64,000 nucleotides of DNA from Liolophura sinensis (taxonomy: Eukaryota; Mollusca; Polyplacophora; Chitonida; Chitonidae), in the NCBI RefSeq assembly GCF_032854445.1, contig NC_088301.1:54173187-54237186 (forward strand). The letters run 5' to 3'. This document shows, in pieces, positions 47,650-60,400 of this stretch. The notes under the pieces are model-generated. The model saw nothing but the letters and a program-made list of their open reading frames with translations, was not told the DNA's origin and did not search any database. The translations under genes were made by a program, and so were the position numbers. Positions within the stretch are counted from its first letter, which is position 1; every line of letters starts with the position of its first letter.

Positions 47650-50419
47650 TTATAAACCACCAGGCTTTGTGTTGCCATGGTTGTACCTACTAATGGCGAA
47701 TATTGACCTGAACCCGGAAACAACAGCCCATTGACCCAGGAAAAGCAGCTTATTATTTGGACGTAATTGACCTGTGCATCTTATGTGTTCACCCTCCTTC
47801 TGTCAATATCTCTGTCGTTAATTGACTTCAATGGTTACACTCGTGACACGTGCGAAACAACAGAGAGCATCCGTCATACAAGGTCGATACAAAGAAGGAT
47901 TCGTCGATCTCTTGTCCCGTTCCCCAGCGTTCAATCCTTGGTAGCCACCTCACCATCACCTGAATGTTTCTCCCTCTTGTTCTCACTGTTAACAGAGAGT
48001 GCTGGTTTACGTTCTTGAACATTATGAGTGCTGTGGATCTGTCAATTCTCTACCAGTCTAGCGTTTGGACTTCCATCTTAAATAAACTTACTGTTCGTAT
48101 AACAGTGACTTTCTCACTGTATCTGTCAAAGTGATGTCTTCTTCTGTTTAAAAGTCTCAGTGTTATGTACCTAACACAAAAGATCATACTGACGTGTACG
48201 TGACAAGGGGTTATTTGATGTCATCATGTGGCTAAAATTCTCTGACATGTACCGTACTCGTTTCTTCCAAAACTTTTTTTGAGTGTAATGCTAATTAGTA
48301 GTGTCTCACGTAAATATTTAATCGACTCAATTCAGACTCTGACTTTACAGAGTTGTCTACATATAAATTAACTGGTTCTAGCAACTGTGTCCTGACGATG
48401 GCCTGTACTTTCTAGGTTTCTGAGAGTATCTTAAGATTTTTCTGACATTTTTGAAACTATGTATTTTACTGCTGTCTATTGAATGTATATTTGAAGTTTA
48501 TACATGTATATGTGTCCAGGTTCTTCTTTACTTCTGATTCACGGAGTTCGCTATCGCTTTTAACTTAAGGTAATTAGTCCCTTACATTTTAGACGTGTGT
48601 ATACATGTCTACCCGACAAAGACAAAAATATTTGCCACAAGGGTCAAACCGCTGACGGAAATCGTGATTGATTCCTGATGCAGACTAAATCATTTTCTGC
48701 TACTGTAATGACTGTTATTAGAGGGTGACACGCAAGGCTATCAACGCGAACAAAACCGGATTGTTAAATCCATACCTATAGTTTGCCTTCGATTCAAATG
48801 GCCGAGGGTCGGTACAGCCTGCCAGACATGTGGATATGAAATTCCATGGCAATTTTATCACTCATCCTCGTTAAGCAACTCATCACACAGTATTTCTTTG
48901 ACATGTTTCAACTGTGCCCACACATCGGCTGTCTGATGGATGGGTGTATGGCATTCTGTATTACGATGTGACGGATCTGTAAAGAGTTACAGTTTTTTCT
49001 ATAACTGGAAAACACCGTTGTGTAAACAAAATACCGTCAGGAAACAGATTCTGTACGGTTAATTGGACCCACCAGCACGCAGTAACTCCCTGTTTCACAC
49101 ACTTTACCTAATATGACTTGGAAGAGATTAACACACGGCGAGATTAATCCCATTTGGAATACCGGCACCTAGTCATAATATGATCTATTTCTTTTAACTT
49201 GTCGCATATATTAAGCTCTTTGTAAAATAACTCATGCTGGCGAAAATTGCCTTTCGTTAGTGACACGTAACATCCCATGTTATTCACACGGTTAACTTCC
49301 ATATTATTCAAAAGAAATGTCAGCTGGAATACCTTTTATAATTCATAATATTAAACTCAATAAGCGTACTTTCGAGCCGAAGACTTTATTGCCCGGGGTG
49401 ACGTCATATCTATTAAAAAGCAAGCAGAATACTGGATAATGGGCGGAATCCAGTAATTGGATAGAGAGCGTCACGTCTTACCTAATATCTGATCAATGGT
49501 ATCTAACACTAGGCCCTACTCTGTTTGAAACTGTTTCAAATGTTCATGCAATATAACCTAAATAAATTACTTATTTATGCATTTTGTACCCATATGACTT
49601 CACGGCACTTTGGCTTTTGAGTTGGATTTTACAGGAAATTCTGTTATAAAAACCAACGCAGCCTGTTCGCAGAGAGTAGTGCAGGCCTTTTTTGATTGCG
49701 TGGAGTTTGTTTCAGGTCGTTCTTATAGTGAAACAGACTACCCTCTATGCCCATTATCCGGCATTTATGAATGATTATGGCGTCATTTGAGACAATGAAG
49801 TTGTGTTTTCGGAAACATTATGGAGTTTAACATTATGAAATAGAAAAGGTATTATAAATTTTCATAATAGTTTTGGAAATAATATGGTCGTGCATCATAT
49901 CAGTATGTAGACGTTGTGTTAAGTGTCGTTAATGAATGGCAATCTTGGCAGTGAGCATGAGTGATTATGAACACATAGGCTGAATATAGGCGACTAGTTA
50001 AAAGGATTACAAAGTAGCGTGCATGTAGAATGCATCACGCAGTTTCTGGAACGTTTAGGAAGGAGTCACAACATTCGTCTGGCGCAGTGTACGCCAGTAT
50101 ACATTATACACAGTAATACTGTGTGCTGATTCAAAGTTGCGGATACCCTTCAAGTTACTTTTATATATCTGTTTTTAAAGACTTCTTACAGCTTTCCGAT
50201 GGGCGATTCAAATGCATTGTGGCTGATTCAACTGCTGATTCCAAATTTAAAAACTTAACGATGCTGACTTAACATGTTTAGTACGGCTAGGTACATTTCT
50301 GATTGTTACAGTAACATCATTGATTAAATAGCTTTGTAAAAGTGCTTTATGGCGCGCAGTGGAAACCTACAATACACCATGTTATTTTCGATAAGACATA
50401 TATGTATGTTGATATAATT
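47650..50419. other. non-coding stretch, no supported gene
   Basis: One frame at 47767-48018 begins with a hydrophobic stretch and has dibasic sites (RRIRRSL) but starts from TTG with no ATG, so it is not called. The remainder is AT-rich with nothing recognised. Confidence 0.4.
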
Positions 50420-50820
50420 CCAGTAGATTTTTCAGGTTAACGTGACATCCGACAAGAACAGGTGGGGTTAATGCGTGACTCTTGCAATTCCAATAGTTTA
50501 TTGCATGTTAACCTGACATCCGGCAAGAACACGCGAAATTTATGTGTGACTTTTACATTTCCGGTAGATTATTTCATGTTAACGTGACGTCCGACAAGAA
50601 CACGCGGAATTACTGGGTGACTTTTACAATTCCGTTAGATTATTCCGTTAGGTTATTGCGTGACTCAGGCAATTCCAGTAGACAAAGGCACGTTCACCTG
50701 ACACCCGATTTGAACACGCGGGGTTAATGCGTGACTCGGGCAATTCCAGTAGAATATGGCACGTTCACCTTGCGCCCTGCTAAAACATGGGGGTTAATAC
50801 GTCGCTCGTGCACACGCCAC
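50420..50820. repeat. 70-bp tandem repeat, about six units
   Basis: The unit is approximately 'tccagtagat...ggttaacgtgacatccgacaagaacacgcggggttaatgcgtgactcttgcaat'. Units begin near 50420, 50490, 50560, 50632 (shortened), 50674 and 50745. The fourth unit has lost its middle. Overall divergence is moderate. Confidence 0.85.
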
Positions 50821-50949
50821 ATTTTACTTATAAAACCTTGCTGTAAGCATTTGTCGAGGCCTATTTGACACGTTTATCCTCATTTTAGTGTTTCTCCTCA
50901 ATGTTTGAGCTAATTGTCACAATACAGTTTAAGATATGAATAGTTTTTC

Positions 50950-51520
50950 GCATTATTGTAAATGAGTGGCTCTTGCGAATGATTAGCTGCTATATTTAGT
51001 GAATGGATTCGCTTTGTGGCTCTCACAAAATGATTAAATGTTATATCTCGTGAATAAATTCACTTTGTGGCTTTCACGAAATTATTAAATGTTATATCTC
51101 GTGAATAAATTCACTTTGTGGCTCTCACGAATTTACTAGACATTATATCTCGTGAACAGATTCGCCTTGTCCCTCTTACAAAATTATTACATGTTGTATT
51201 TCGTGAATAGATTCACTTCGTGGCTTTCACGAAATTATTAGATGTTATATCTCGCGAACAGATTCGATGAGTCGCCCTCACTAGATCGGACTAGATGTTG
51301 TACCTCCTAAAAAGATTCACTAAGTTGCTCTCACAAAAATGTTAGATGTTGTATCTCGTGAAAGATTCACCATGTCCCTGTCACAAAATGATTACATGTT
51401 TTATCTCGTGAATAGATTCACTTGGTGGCTCTCACAAAATTATTACATGCTATATCTCGTGAACAGAAAAACTTTGTCGCTCTCACGAAATAATTAGATG
51501 TTGTGTACATTCACAGTATG
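50950..51520. repeat. 51-bp tandem repeat, about eleven units
   Basis: The unit is approximately 'ttcactttgtggctctcacgaaattattaaatgttatatctcgtgaataaa'. The second to fifth units are the most regular. Later ones carry small indels, and one (near 51260-51310) has an extra 'tagatcgg'. It lies only about 130 bp after the unrelated 70-bp array. Confidence 0.88.
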
Positions 51521-52244
51521 GCTCCTGCAGAATTATTTCGCGCCGATCTGGCTTTCGTGTTTAAGTCTGAGAGCCTCACAAAAACATCGCTCCACTAAAA
51601 ATGTGCCACCAAATCACCAAGTTTCGAAGCCTTCGATAAAACCTAATTTAACATTTCTATATATCCCCGATACATTTTTATAGCCTCATACTTCTGCTTA
51701 ACCCTTATGTACTCACATTCTATTCATTTCTTATGTGCGAATGTTACCTACCCTTTTCGTCCATTCATTACACGCACTTATGCCAACATTTCTTTGTACC
51801 AAAGCGTATCTTGACTGTGATTAGTTATCAAATGTAGGGACACCGCATTTTGATTAATCTTGTTCCTCTGACCTAATATTACTCCCGACTTGCTAGAGTG
51901 CATGTAAGTTGCTACTATTTAAGCATTATATGAATAGTTAAAATGAAACTCCAGATTTCACTGAAGTAAAGTAATAATATGGCGGATTTCACCAATTACA
52001 TACGACTACCCTGCAAGTATTACACTCTCGTCATACCTCTGTTTACTGTCTATGCTGTAGTCTGGTACTTTGAATAATTCTAGACAAAAGGGTTCTACTG
52101 GGCATGTATCAGATGCAACTGTTTAACATAGATCCCAAACCTAGAGCGTGCCAAATGCAGATAGATAGTTTAATCTAAGCGACATTAGGTCAACCAACGT
52201 GAACGTTTCAAACAGGTACAAAATAATTAAGACGTACAACACAG
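51521..52244. other. non-coding, nothing recognised
   Basis: AT-rich sequence. A short stretch near 52178-52196 (gacattaggtcaaccaac) resembles the sequences flanking R1 copy D and R2 copy 2. Confidence 0.4.
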
Positions 52245-52335
52245 GGAGAACAAGAGAGCAGTGACAACAGTGTGATAGCTTCCAAATGGTCATACCTAAC
52301 CGGTGGAATACACCCTCATATTAATTCACCTCAAT
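52245..52335 (+). repeat. R1 interspersed repeat, copy C (head)
   Basis: 'gaacaagagagcagtgacaacagtgtgatagcttccaaatggtcatacctaaccggtggaatac' matches the R1 head, followed by 'attcacctcaatt', then a break into the R2 block. Confidence 0.6.
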
Positions 52336-52349
52336 TATCTTAAACTAAA

Positions 52350-52640
52350 ACAAAACCCTAATCACGGCCAATTCCCAAAACAACATTTAGCACAAACCAC
52401 CAAAGAACTAAGAAAGTATATAGGTTACGAAATTAAGACAGATTCATATGAAGTGAATTGGTCAACAGTTTTCATTGATTCAAGACGCAAGAAATGTCCG
52501 AAATAAATGCGTGAAATCAGTATCCGTCTCGTGCACAATGGCAGTTCATAAGTTTTCGATAATCCAAATATGCATGTTATCTGCGCTTTGATTGCAACTG
52601 TTGATATATCTAACGTGGCGATCTAGTCCAACACGACGAA
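52350..52640 (+). repeat. R2 duplicated segment, copy 1
   Basis: 'cggccaattcccaaaacaacatttagcacaaaccaccaaagaactaagaaagtatata' and the following about 230 bp align with 56322-56590. Shared landmarks are 'gtcaacagttttca', 'gtgaaatca', 'taagtt.tcgataa' and 'atatct/cc..a.cggcgatct'. Confidence 0.75.
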
Positions 52641-53199
52641 TATACAGTCCCTATAACATCGGGTTACGCTAAATAAGACACAATTATGCATTCAAGAGAT
52701 TCTGGGCTCTCTGCACATCTTGACTTAGAAGAAAGATATAATCATAAAAATGTCATACGAATTGATTCCGACCATTTAAAACACAGAAAACGGAATAGAA
52801 CGGTGCCATTCGGTCATCAAATATCAAACAATCTACATTACATAGATATGAAATCGGCCTTGTCTCAGGAGGCGTATACTGTGGGCTAGATACACAAAGC
52901 GGAGAATAGGATACTTTTACAGTTAATTTCGACATTTTCTCACCATGGTGTTTTGCTTCAAATGCAGTGAAAGAAAACAGGATTGTGTATAGTTACACTA
53001 CAGATTGAGAAAATACAGACCAGATTTCTTTGAAAAACACTTGGTTTACGAAGGACTGGAAGGGGTCATCAGGCTTGCTCTGTTGCAAACAGTTACCTGA
53101 TATACTGCAAGCCAGATTGTGAAGTGGCAAATCCATCACGAAAGCCAAGTAAAACAGACAAGAAATCTAGACGTTGAAATATACATTGGTATACCAGCT
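52641..53199. other. non-coding, nothing recognised
   Basis: AT-rich. Its end (tataccagctgtcaaccaagg, about 53189) resembles 56294-56312 next to R2 copy 2. Confidence 0.4.
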
Positions 53200-53460
53200 G
53201 TCAACCAAGGCATAGAGAGTAAAAACATAGTGGAGTCAGTGTTTTAGTTAGCATATGGTCACAGGTTTTAGCTGTGAGGGTTCTATTCTAATTGTTGATG
53301 TAAGTGCTAAGATAGTATGATCAGACCATGGCTTTGTAAGAATTAGGTAAAAAACAATAAATGAAGTGATGTTGATAGCAATTCATTAGAAGTAATTGGT
53401 CCAAAATGATTAAATGCCGTGTAGATTAATTAACTTAAACATTAAACGTCGCACAAAGCC
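53200..53460 (+). repeat. R1 interspersed repeat, copy D
   Basis: It has a diverged head (gagagtaaaaacatagtggagtcagtgttttagttagcatatggtcacagg), then 'ggttctattctaattgttgatgtaagtgctaa'. The distal 'aagtgatgttgatagcaattcattagaagtaattggtccaaaatgatt' aligns with copies B, E and F. Confidence 0.65.
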
Positions 53461-53860
53461 ATTTTGAATGTGTGTTTCATGTCCATACTCCATACTTACA
53501 ATAGGTTTGTGCACATAACATCACTTTTGTTGCCATACGATTGAGTCATTCCTCATTCAGTTCCGGTCTATTAGGGTTGGACAACAGTTGAATACATTTG
53601 AAAACGTTGTTTGGTCCTCACATCAATTATGTAGTCTACTGATCACAGAGCCAACGCAATAGCCCGGCAACATCTGTGTTTTCACAGCTGACTCTTTTGA
53701 AAGTGAAGTAAGGCTACAAATATGTGTATTGCTTTGTGTTAAAATTCTGGTACACTACTATGGCCATTACATGTACCTATAGACAGAAAGTGATGTGTAC
53801 TTGAAAAACCTGTTAACCTGCCGCTTATCCGAGGCAGGGTGAGGCTTTTCTGTTCGCCCA

Positions 53861-54136
53861 TTAACCTGCTTTGTAACCGCCAATTAAGCAACGATCGCCA
53901 TTCCTTTTTATATTCTGGAACTCCCTGCATGACATCAAAACGCGGCAATTATAGGACCTTAACCCGTACCGCACCCTGTTACTGCTCGATTTCCCTCGGT
54001 CTGATATTCCAAAAGAGGAAGTCATCTTTCTGGAATGATAACAGTAGGTATTTCTGGGGCGCTTGCCGTACTGTTCACATGTGTGCACACAGCGCTGCAG
54101 ACCTGCATGACAGTTGCACTGACCAGTGTCACATGT
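53861..54136 (-). CDS. weak candidate exon with clustered cysteines
   Basis: On the minus strand a frame runs about 90 codons from just after a TAA to a TAG near 53861. It starts with TCDTGQCNCHAG followed by LQRCVHTC, and later NTYCYH, SYNCRV and DRCLIGG. The cysteine clustering is unusual, but alternative frames overlap, the acceptor (actggtcag) is only fair and no donor was established. The function is unknown. Confidence 0.2.
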   Translation of the reverse strand, partial: TCDTGQCNCHAGLQRCVHTCEQYGKRPRNTYCYHSRKMTSSFGISDRGKSSSNRVRYGLRSYNCRVLMSCREFQNIKRNGDRCLIGGYKAG

Positions 54137-56280
54137 TTATCCACAGTTTCTAACAGAGTACCGATGAATACGTGTCGTGATTTACAATTTACAATGCAGC
54201 GGTTACCATGCAGGAACGCAGGAGTTTCTGACATTGTTTTCTATTGTCAATAATTAATCAAAGCCCTTCCTACAGCACTAAGCGCCACCAGATGTAGTTA
54301 TAGTTCAAGGTTATACAACACCTATCGTATCAAGCTATATATACCAAAGTGGCTGAAAAGGGACATTTACGAAATAACTTCTAAAAACCATTCTAAAAAA
54401 TCCCGCACACACATATGCCGGTTCTCAAATCGCTACATTTTGGTTTCCTATCCTTGTGGTTGCCTTATTTTCTTATACATGTAAGGAAATTGTACATACA
54501 GTACAGTTGGAGAACACGTTCATTTGTCAAATCTTCATTTTAACGATTACTATATTGCGACGAAAAAAGACATTCAGTGAAATACATGAAGTTTTAGACT
54601 CTAGGCTTATTGGACTCTACTTGGTCTAATTTCCATATACCTACTAATTCCTTCTTTTCAACTTAATGTTACCAAAGGTGTTTATCAACTTGAAGATGGC
54701 GTGTGAAATAAGTATCTGTGTATACCGCTTTTTGCGAAGTATAATTGTTACCGAAAGCAAATTAAATTTATAATCAAACCATCACCCATTGAAAGAACAA
54801 AGCGAAAAGAAGCAATTGAATCCATTTGAACACTCGAATTATTTATGTATTAGTATGATTGCTGTTTAACGCTACACGGAAGCATTTTTTTTCACGTTCC
54901 TGAATACGCTGGCGGCAAGTATTATCAGTGGAGGGGATCGCAGTGCTTGGGGTAATTCACAGAACTTTGGTAACTAACTGACGCAGTTTCCAACGTGTGA
55001 CATAGATATGCACATAGTATAGAGCAGTGGTCTTCAGTGAAGGTTAGACAACGCAAACGGTTACGCGATCGTCGTTGACCACTTATTGTCACCAAGACGC
55101 CCCCATACGCAGTGAAAAAGAGGGAGTCTAGAAATTCCCTGTTCAAGGTAGTTGGACATGAACATTTGATAAAGACTCTTTATGTTTTCAAGCTGAAAGT
55201 TCTTATTGGACAGTGGTTTTTGTTGTTTTGTGGTTTACCGGATTTCGAGCAAAACCTTTAAACCCTTTGTCCATAACCAATGGATGTATCTGTATGAAAG
55301 TTGGCATGTATGTAGTGCAATACTAGTTACATAAAGTTTGAAAGAGATGTTAGAAATCGGTCAAAATTTTAGAAGCCAACCAATGGTTAAAAAAATATGA
55401 CGTCATAAAAAGTTTTGCATTTTGATAAACTTTGATGTAATCTATTGTATTTTGGGCCTTTGTGTTTCTTATGTTAGCACCTCTTTCAGACAGAGTAAAA
55501 ATTGTTTTAGTCTGCTGAAGGTACTTAAAATCATTGGCCTGTATGTCGAAAACAAAGAGAAAAACAAGGCATGCCCTTTCCGTGGTGTATATCTATATAC
55601 ATATATCTTCTATTCAGGTCCATTCGACCGGCCGTGTCTGGTCAGCAGTGGAACGCAACCTTCGTGACACACTAATGTGTTTCATATCTTTAACACATAT
55701 GCAATGCTCTTAAAGAAACCCTACGGATATCACAGGCGTTTTCAAGCCTATCCATTTAGATGTATGAGCAACATCAGTTATACTAAATCAATTACAATCC
55801 ATGGCTCACACAGCAAAGATCTTGTTTGTCAAATCACTGTCGCAACTAATGACTTTAAAATAGATTTAAGGCCTGAAGAACTAGCACGAATGGCTTTTTT
55901 TTATTTCTTTTCTTTCTTAAATTAAATTCGATTTTGTGATTAAATCGTCTACAAATTAACGCAAAGAAGAAGTCATACACGCAGACTGAGGGCACCATTC
56001 TAATCGAATCCCCTCAGCTGGAACGCATGTTATTTTAACATGCGGGGCTGACACCACACTTAATAAAGACCAAGTCTTCAGCTAATATCTCACACATTGT
56101 CTCATTTGCGAAGTGAATTACGCTACGCTTGCCTCTTTGTGTTTACATATATACATACCTATGGTAAGAACCATTTTTAAATTTGTGAAATTACGTGTAG
56201 ATAACCTGCTGTATGGTAAGCAGTGTTTACTATAAGACCATATTACAGCAGGAGTGACTCTAACTGGAATCTATGAGTCG
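54137..56280. other. non-coding stretch, no supported gene
   Basis: AT-rich. The block 55195-55460 has the feel of an old dispersed repeat (ccataaccaatggatgtatctgtatgaaagttggcatg), but no second copy was found in the window. Confidence 0.4.
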
Positions 56281-56321
56281 AGACATTCGTATACCAACCG
56301 TCAGCCAAGATGGACGTTCCA

Positions 56322-56590
56322 TGCAAGGCCAATTCCCAATACGATGTTCAACACAAACCACCAAAGAACTAAGAAAGTATATAAATTACGAAAATAGGAC
56401 GGGATTACGCAAAAAGAATGTCAACAGTTTTCAGTCGTGTTGAAAGACAGAAGGTATGTTCTAAGCGACTGAGTGAAATCATGTGTACCATGCTAAAATA
56501 TAAGTTGTCGATAACAAAATATATATCTCAGTGCAAACATTCATATATCCAAAGCGGCGATCTCAGAATGCATGGTGACATTTCATTTAC
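56322..56590 (+). repeat. R2 duplicated segment, copy 2
   Basis: It aligns with 52350-52640. Here the R2 block follows 'gtataccaaccgtcagccaagatggacgttccatgcaa' directly. At copy 1 an R1 head lies between the corresponding flank and the R2 block, so this looks like a site without the R1 insertion. Confidence 0.75.
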
Positions 56591-56890
56591 CTGAAGCTAA
56601 TTAGGCACCAAAAGCATAGCATATCACTTATACCTGACGACTTACAAAAGAAATTATGGGGATAAAAACAATAACATTTCCCCCCTGACACCTAAAACAT
56701 TTTAAAACATATATAGCAAAGTGATCGTTTTACTAGAGAGTTTCGGAAAGTAGGACGCGCTGGAGTAGTGTTTGATAAATGTAATGTAAAGCATGAAGTT
56801 GTTCCTGGTGCGTGTACACGTTGTGTTTACAGTGGTTACTGCTTATAGATGACACAGTGTACTTTGAACAAAAAATATGTAGTCCAAGAA

Positions 56891-57136
56891 ATGGGTTTAT
56901 TGCAACTGTTTTGTTTACTTGCATGGTGTTTAATGTCGTTTGGATGTCATATCATCAAAGACTACTTACAATATGCCGGTCCCAATATGGATATACTTGT
57001 AATGCTGCCTCAGTGGATGATGACACCACACATCATTGACGCCACACAACACACGGAGAACGAGCCGACCTTCAATGCTTGGTCTTTAAAGAAAAAAAGT
57101 GGTAGGAAAACAAACGACTACAGAACAGAAGAGTAA
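56891..57136 (+). CDS. candidate small secreted peptide precursor
   Basis: From ATG 56891 (the frame is also open from 56849) 81 codons encode a hydrophobic start (MGLLQLFCLLAWCLMSFG), which fits a signal peptide. A polar chain (HIIKDYLQYAGPNMD) follows, with a basic cluster near the C-terminus (LKKKSGRKTND). Its TAA stop lies in the first bases of R1 copy E (gagTAAaacc), so the end of the frame may simply be supplied by the repeat. No splice signals and no poly(A) hexamer are close by. It may be a real precursor or a chance frame. Confidence 0.27.
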   Translation: MGLLQLFCLLAWCLMSFGCHIIKDYLQYAGPNMDILVMLPQWMMTPHIIDATQHTENEPTFNAWSLKKKSGRKTNDYRTEE

Positions 57137-57430
57137 AACCTAAAGCAGCGACGACAGTGTGATTGTTCGCAAATTGTCACGGGTAAGTGGTAAAGCTCGG
57201 CCTCTTGTCACTTTACCTTCAGCCATTCAGGGTTTTATTCTAATTGTTTATGTAAATGCTTAAAAACATATAGGCCCCTTATACATTGTCTTGATACATT
57301 GAGTTATGTAGAGAAAAAGGCAATTCAAAGAATTGCTATTTATTAGACGTTATACTGGTCCAAAATAAATCAAAACCTGTGCTGTCATCAATACAAACAT
57401 AAAAACGATGCAAAGAGGCGAAGTTGGCGA
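57125..57430 (+). repeat. R1 interspersed repeat, copy E
   Basis: It has the head 'gagtaaaacctaaagcagcgacgacagtgtgattgttcgcaaattgtcacggg' and the middle 'cattcagggttttattctaattgtttatgtaaatgcttaaaaa'. The distal part is 'tattagacgttatactggtccaaaataaatcaaaacctgtgctgtcatc'. It is nearly colinear with copy B. Confidence 0.72.
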
Positions 57431-57455
57431 TCAGAGAGAGAGAGAGAGCAATGTG
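57431..57455. repeat. (GA)n microsatellite
   Basis: A short 'gagagagagagagagag' run immediately follows R1 copy E. Confidence 0.8.
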
Positions 57456-60400
57456 TGTGATCAAGCAATCATTTTCACTGTCCCATTTGATTTAATGCTT
57501 ACATGTAGTTGTAAGCTTGACGATGGCAGTTTTCAGTGAGATGCAGTCGTGCGACGTATGCAGCAGAATTTTATTGCGAGGAAGTTTAGGTTTTACTTGT
57601 GGTGTAAGTGCAATACTATGACGTGTGTAATGAAAACTGAGTAAATTGTTATATGACCGGCCTTGGAGTTCGTTTTACGTCAATTTCCGAAAAGTATTTT
57701 GTGACGCAAAGCATGCAGTGCAGATACGGCAATGGCTATACAGTAAATTGCTAACAGTATCTGCACGCTTAATTGATTTTGGTCATTTGAAACAAATGAA
57801 AAACAAGTGATAGTGTTACAGGCAAGCGTCTGATTTCTATTCCCGAATTCTGTTATTGGCAGTATATAATGTGGCACTATGAGATAATACACTAGTTCAT
57901 TTAATAATTTTGTTTACACCGCTTATGAGGGATGATCTCTGGATTTTTACCTAATACTTGTTTTGTATATATTTTTTCTGGTTATTGTAACTTATTATGC
58001 CGCAAGATAATTGGTTTTATCAAAGTAGCCGCTTTCTTAAAATAAAACCCCGCGCATATCTTTTGGCAATGAGATGAATATCAATGCAGGGGCGGCTTTT
58101 TGATACATTTATTATCCTTGTATTTCAAGTTGATCAGGTGTATGTACAGACCGTTGAGTGCATTTAAACACGGAAAATGGGATCCTATAAATATATGCCC
58201 AAAGAACAATTTCGTTAACAATTTAGAAATTTATTTGATTTTCATTTTGGATTTATTGTACATTTGTACTCATCATTTTGTAACAATTCATAAGTGGTAG
58301 ATAGAGGTGTAGATATTTCAATGAATGTAAATATTTTTATCCAAAGAATAGACGGTCATTCAGAACTATTTGATAGCAATAACCTTTTTCCTAACCTGAA
58401 AACTTGATCACAGAATTTTATCAATGTCTGACGCAAAAAAGGCGTTACGTAAGGCTGTCGGCTGTTGGAAAATTCGGCATTCTCAGTTATCTGTTAATGT
58501 TGCATGAAAGAGGCAGCCATTGGATATACAGGCTTGCAGAAACGCCAAAAAAGTATTCTCAGTTCAAGTTTTGATGATGTTGAGATAGACAGCTCTCTAA
58601 CTTCGTCATGCAGGTTTAATATTTAAAATGTGTAATAGCTTTTTTTCAGTGTTAATGTGATGTGGCTTTTGATGAACACGTGCATTGCAGTTCAGTGGGA
58701 TATTAATAAATTGAAATGTATACAGGATCTTATAAAGAATCGCATACAAATGTATATAGAGGAAGTCAGTTTATAATTCAGAATGATATGATATTGAATA
58801 TTCAATATGGTTGCTCAAAACTTTGACCACCTCAGCGTTAAATATCTGTCTGTAACCTTTTCGGTAGCTTTCACATTTCTAGAACGTCTACAGAAAGTGT
58901 ATGTCTCGTAAACTGCAGGTCCAGCGTTCAGTGTTGAAGTCAGACCTGACTGGGTCTCGTCTGATACATGGAGATACCGCCGTGATATGACCGAAATAAT
59001 GTTCAAAGCCACGTTAAACCCCAATCAATTTCTCAAGGTACTTGACATCAAGAGTTTTAAACGTTTTAAATTTTGACTCAGATCTTGGTGGATATCAACG
59101 CACGCTAAAGTGGTCCAAGAAAAAATGTGATGACATAGGGGGCCATCTGATAACATAACACGGTCCTTCAGAGACAATTAATCAATGTGTAACTCATCCC
59201 ACATACTCACTGAGATCCCGAGCCCAATGTGACATGGGAGGTATTCCATTGTTGGGTAAGCCTCGCAGCTTCGCACATCAAAGGGTCAGAATGACTTATC
59301 AATTCAGAATGATGTATTTTAAATTGGCAATTATTTATAGAAAAAATAGCACATAGAAAGGGAACTATGAAGTAGGAGTTTAAACACCTGGGAATTCCAT
59401 GGACCCTTTTCAGCAGCAGTATAACCTATTTTAATATTCCATTTGAATGTAGCAGCAGATTTTAATTTCCTACTGGGAGTTAAGATCTGGCTTGTGAACA
59501 ACTTCGAAATCAAAATCGCCCTAAGGGACAAGCTGCATGATTATTTCCCCCCTACGATCATTTGGAAACTTGTGAGGTTATCTGAGGCTTCTTCAGCAAT
59601 GGTGTGATCATGTGGTTAATTTTGACTAACTACATGTACATCACAACAGAGGGAAGAAGGATAATTAATACTTATATAAACGTGAGATATCGAATTTACA
59701 TCGCAAAGTAAATTTATGGTCAAGCTTCCGTTATTACACAGCTCCTAGCAATACCTTTGATCCGTACCTTATATCACATTATTGAAAAATATATCAATAC
59801 AAAAAATAAATAGAAATTGCAGAGTTTTTGCATGTTTAATACCATGAACAATTTTTTTATGATCTATGAGGTATTACCCACAATGCTCGATGCGTTAAAT
59901 GGGTTACACTTTAATATTTCTCAGAAACAAGATATATGGCATTCTAACTTTACTGTTCAATATTTCAGTTATTATTTGTACCAGTATATCCGTCTGTGTA
60001 TATGTCTAACTGCGTTTGCGACACAGTGATGTCAAAGTGGTTACTCTCGAAACCAATGAGGAAGACAGAAGAGCGTTCACAACATTCTTGCAGATCTCAT
60101 CCATAACAAGCATTATCCCTCGCTGGCAATTTCAGAGTATGTGTAAGTGATAGGACCCAAACGGACATAGACGCATGCTGCAATTAGTACCGTTCGGCGA
60201 CAGGAGTTAGAGCAGTAAATTAAGCTCAGCAAAAAGACTGTGGAGGGATGTGTATACTTGGCTGTGTGTTTGGCTGCTATACTGGTCTGCGCCGTCGAGT
60301 AGGTGGTAAATCCTAGCGTGGCCACACCACCGACTCTATCCCTCATCCTCATTATCCCTTGATGGCGTCGAGCGTATCAGTGTTGGATATGTACAACGCT

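Noticed and set aside
47767-48018. Neuropeptide-like frame with hydrophobic start and dibasic sites
   Set aside because: It has no ATG at the start of the hydrophobic stretch, no acceptor that would supply one and no amidation motif.
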